From an uncultured Opitutaceae bacterium (GTDB lineage: Bacteria; Verrucomicrobiota; Verrucomicrobiia; Opitutales; Opitutaceae), in the NCBI GenBank assembly GCA_903916755.1, contig CAIWXW010000033.1:1-34619 (forward strand): DNA of 34,619 nt, written 5' to 3'. A model generated the notes under the pieces. It had not been told where the DNA came from. It ran no database searches and saw nothing but the letters and a program-made list of their open reading frames with translations. The translations under genes were made by a program, and so were the position numbers. Below, in pieces: positions 31,138 through 34,619 of the stretch; positions within the stretch are counted from its first letter, which is position 1, and every line of letters starts with the position of its first letter.

Positions 31138-31755
31138 ATGACCGCTGCCGAACTGAAGAGCCAATTTCCCGGCGTGACCGAGCGCCCGAGCCTGGATCAC
31201 CCGGCGGTGAATGTGGCGGCGGCCGACATCCCGGCGCTCCTGCAGCACCTCCGCGACGCGGCGGGCTTCAACCTGCTGGCCGACGTGACGGCGGTGGACT
31301 GGTCCGAGAAGGTTTCGCCCCGGTTCACCGTGGTCTACCACCTCTATTCGACGAGCCAGCACGCGTATCTCCGGGTGGCGGCGGATTGCCCGGACAATGC
31401 AAAGCCCTCGGTCCCGACGGTTTCCCACCTTTGGGCGGGCGCCAACTGGCACGAGCGCGAGGCCTACGACATGTTCGGGATCACCTTCGACGGGCATCCC
31501 GATCTCCGCCGCATCCTGATGTGGGACGGATATCCGTATTTCCCTCTGCGCAAGGAGTTTCCACTGGCCGGCATCGAGACGGAGCTGCCCGATCCCGAGG
31601 TCGTGGCGGAGACGGGCGTCAAGGCGCGCCCGGCGCCGATGGCCGGCGGCCCATTCGTCGCCTCGTCCGGCGAGATGAATCTCGGCGTGGCCGAGCCGCG
31701 GGCCAAGGATGAGAGCTGGAACGAACGCCGTCCCAAACCGGAGGGCTCAGAATAA
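31138..31755 (+). CDS. nuoC: NADH-quinone oxidoreductase subunit C
   Basis: NuoC is the 30-kDa-type structural subunit of the peripheral arm of complex I. The 205-aa protein contains the family signature WHEREAYDMFGITFDGHPDLRR followed by PLRKEFP. A C-terminal Pro/Gly-rich extension of about 45 residues follows. Its stop TAA shares one base with the ATG of nuoD (TAATG), so translation is coupled. Confidence 0.95.
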   Translation: MTAAELKSQFPGVTERPSLDHPAVNVAAADIPALLQHLRDAAGFNLLADVTAVDWSEKVSPRFTVVYHLYSTSQHAYLRVAADCPDNAKPSVPTVSHLWAGANWHEREAYDMFGITFDGHPDLRRILMWDGYPYFPLRKEFPLAGIETELPDPEVVAETGVKARPAPMAGGPFVASSGEMNLGVAEPRAKDESWNERRPKPEGSE

Positions 31756-32981
31756 TGGCCGCTGAATACACCTTTCCCGATGCCGGGGCGAAGAACGCCG
31801 TCTGCGAGTTCGAGACCGAGAAGATGTCGCTCTCCATGGGCCCCTCGCACCCGTCGACCCACGGCGTGCTGCGGCTTCAGATGGAGCTCGACGGCGAGGT
31901 CGTGACCAAGGCGGAGCCGGTCATCGGCTACCTGCACCGCGGCGACGAGAAGATCGCGGAGAACATGACCTACAACCAGTTCGTGCCCTACACGGACCGG
32001 CTGGATTACCTGGCGCCGCTCGCGAACAACATGGCCTACGCCATCGCGGTCGAGCGGCTGGCGAAGCTCGAGGTCCCGGCCCGCTGCCAGGCGATCCGCG
32101 TCATCACGGCCGAGATGGCCCGCGTTTCCGCCCATCTGCTCGGCCTCGGCGCCTACGCGATCGATGTGGGCGCCTGGACGGTCTTCCTCTACAGCTTCAC
32201 CGAGCGCGAGAAGCTCTACCGCCTCTTCGAGAAGCTGACCGGCGCGCGCTTCACCACGAGCTACACCCGGATCGGGGGACTGATGCGCGACGTGCCCCCG
32301 GGCTGGACCGAGGAGGTCAGCGCCTTCTGCACCCAGTTCCTCCCGCTCCTGGAGGAAATGCTGCAGCTGCTCACCCGCAACAAGATCTTCCTCGACCGCT
32401 CGGTCGGGATCGGCGTCATCTCGAAGGAGGACGCGATCGCCTACGGCCTGACCGGTCCGAACCTGCGCGGCTCGGGCGTCCCGCTCGACCTGCGCAAGGA
32501 CAAGCCGTACAGCGGCTACGAGCAGTACGACTTTGATGTCGCGATCGGCACGACCGGCGACTGCTACGACCGGTACCTGGTCCGCGCGGAGGAGATGCGG
32601 CAGTCCTGCCGGATCATCCAGCAGGCGATCGCCAAGTTCCCGGGCGGGCCCTGGTTCGCGACCGACGCGAAGAAGATCTTCGCGCCGCCGAAGGAGAAGA
32701 TCCTCACCTCGATGGAGGAGCTGATCCAGAACTTCATGATCGTGACCGAGGGGCCGCAGATGCCGGCCGGCGAGGTGTACTTCGAGGCCGAGAATCCGAA
32801 GGGCACCCTGGGCTTCTTCATCGTCAGCAAGGGCGGCGGCGTGCCCTGGCGGCTGAAGATCCGGGCCCCCTCGTTCTGCAACCTTTCCATCCTGCCCAAG
32901 GTGTGCGTCGGCAACATGGTGTCCGACGTGGTCTCGATCCTGGGCTCCCTCGACTTCGTCATGGGGGAATGCGACCGATGA
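31755..32981 (+). CDS. nuoD: NADH-quinone oxidoreductase subunit D
   Basis: NuoD is the 49-kDa-type subunit that, with NuoB, forms the quinone-binding site. The 408-aa product has the signature MGPSHPSTHGVLRL and the helix HRGDEKIAENMTYNQ, plus RIGGLMRDVP and GECDR at the very C-terminus. GGAGGG about 9 bases upstream is a good ribosome binding site. Its end overlaps nuoE by 4 bases (ATGA). Confidence 0.97.
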   Translation: MAAEYTFPDAGAKNAVCEFETEKMSLSMGPSHPSTHGVLRLQMELDGEVVTKAEPVIGYLHRGDEKIAENMTYNQFVPYTDRLDYLAPLANNMAYAIAVERLAKLEVPARCQAIRVITAEMARVSAHLLGLGAYAIDVGAWTVFLYSFTEREKLYRLFEKLTGARFTTSYTRIGGLMRDVPPGWTEEVSAFCTQFLPLLEEMLQLLTRNKIFLDRSVGIGVISKEDAIAYGLTGPNLRGSGVPLDLRKDKPYSGYEQYDFDVAIGTTGDCYDRYLVRAEEMRQSCRIIQQAIAKFPGGPWFATDAKKIFAPPKEKILTSMEELIQNFMIVTEGPQMPAGEVYFEAENPKGTLGFFIVSKGGGVPWRLKIRAPSFCNLSILPKVCVGNMVSDVVSILGSLDFVMGECDR

Positions 32982-33460
32982 ACCTCACCCCCGAGACCCT
33001 GCGGAAGATCGATGAGGTCATTCCGCACTACCCGCAGAAGCGGAGCGCGGCCCTGCCGCTGCTCCACCTGATCCAGGAGGAGCTGGGCTTCATCTCGCAG
33101 GAGACGATCGCCTGGATCGCCGCCAAGCTCGAGGTCGCGCCGATCTCGATCTACGAGCTGGTGACCTTCTACCCGATGTTCCGCCAGAAGCCGATCGGCC
33201 GGCGGCACGTCAAGGTCTGCCGGACGCTTTCCTGCGCCCTGATGGGCGGCTACCAGACCTGCCGGGAATTCGAGCGGCAGTTCGGGACCCACCCGGGCGA
33301 GGTTTCGCCCGATGGCGAGGTCACGGTGGAATTCGTGGAGTGCCTGGCCAGCTGCGGCACCGCGCCCGTCGTCATGATCGACGACACGCTGCACCAGAAG
33401 GTGGACATCGCCCGCGCCCGCGAGCTTTGCGACCAAATCAAGGCGGAGGCCAAATCCTGA
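32978..33460 (+). CDS. nuoE: NADH-quinone oxidoreductase subunit E
   Basis: NuoE (24-kDa type) holds the binuclear cluster N1a in the NADH-dehydrogenase module. The 160-aa product has the thioredoxin-like fold with ligands Cys81 and Cys86 (VCRTLSCALMGG) and Cys122 and Cys126 (ECLASCGTAP). The ATG at 32978 overlaps the nuoD stop and gives the expected length; the longer frame from 32903 lies inside nuoD. nuoF starts 2 bases after its stop. Confidence 0.97.
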   Translation: MNLTPETLRKIDEVIPHYPQKRSAALPLLHLIQEELGFISQETIAWIAAKLEVAPISIYELVTFYPMFRQKPIGRRHVKVCRTLSCALMGGYQTCREFERQFGTHPGEVSPDGEVTVEFVECLASCGTAPVVMIDDTLHQKVDIARARELCDQIKAEAKS

Positions 33461-33462
33461 CC

Positions 33463-34619
<1,157 letters not shown>

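Overview
The window is GC-rich bacterial chromosome with tightly packed housekeeping genes. No phage, insertion sequence, CRISPR array or plasmid function is visible. The gene mix points to a Verrucomicrobiota lineage, perhaps Opitutaceae: a glnK-amtB-glnK nitrogen operon, a GH35 family enzyme, a TMTC-like/TPR membrane protein, and many starts without a Shine-Dalgarno sequence. That placement is inference from gene content, not from a marker-gene comparison.

Layout. 1-3357 (+): the 3' part of gpmI, then aspS. 3358-7003 (+): a nitrogen operon behind a clear sigma-54 promoter (glnK1, amtB, glnK2), with a secreted alpha/beta hydrolase as its tail. 7000-10332 (-): cysS followed by thrS. 10401-11411 (+): hemB. 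11421-12188 (-): an unknown protein with a very acidic tail. 12344-13435 (+): pyrD. 13414-15118 (-): a sulfotransferase-like gene and a serine O-acetyltransferase. 15274: tRNA-Leu(GAG). 15521-17552 (+): a dehydrogenase and an ACS-type MFS transporter, convergent with a secreted GH35 glycosidase (17565-20033, -). 20134-20724 (+): a small secreted Tyr/Gly-rich protein with a strong terminator. 20872-22953 (+): a TMTC-like membrane protein with TPRs. 23036: tRNA-Ser(GGA). 23210-24227 (-): a decayed polytopic membrane protein gene. 24470-30432 (-): a probable envelope-stress block (MscS-type channel, Do-like protease, OmpR-type regulator, histidine kinase), ending in a 39-codon, entirely non-acidic basic ORF with its own terminator. 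30597-34619 (+): nuoB-C-D-E-F of respiratory complex I, with nuoF cut by the window end and no nuoA in front.

How parts work together. GlnK1/AmtB/GlnK2 form an ammonium uptake and sensing unit under nitrogen (sigma-54) control. The dehydrogenase, transporter and GH35 enzyme look like a small carbohydrate-use locus. The regulator/kinase pair probably senses the envelope, next to a periplasmic protease and a mechanosensitive channel. The Nuo genes build the NADH-oxidising arm of complex I.

The least explained items are the 39-aa basic ORF (24519-24638), the broken membrane-protein gene beside tRNA-Ser, the acidic-tailed unknown protein, and a threonyl-tRNA synthetase that lacks the TGS domain and carries an extra ~50 residues. 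I see no wholly new multi-gene system. There is no gene-free stretch longer than about 300 bases; the longest, 24228-24518, is described below.
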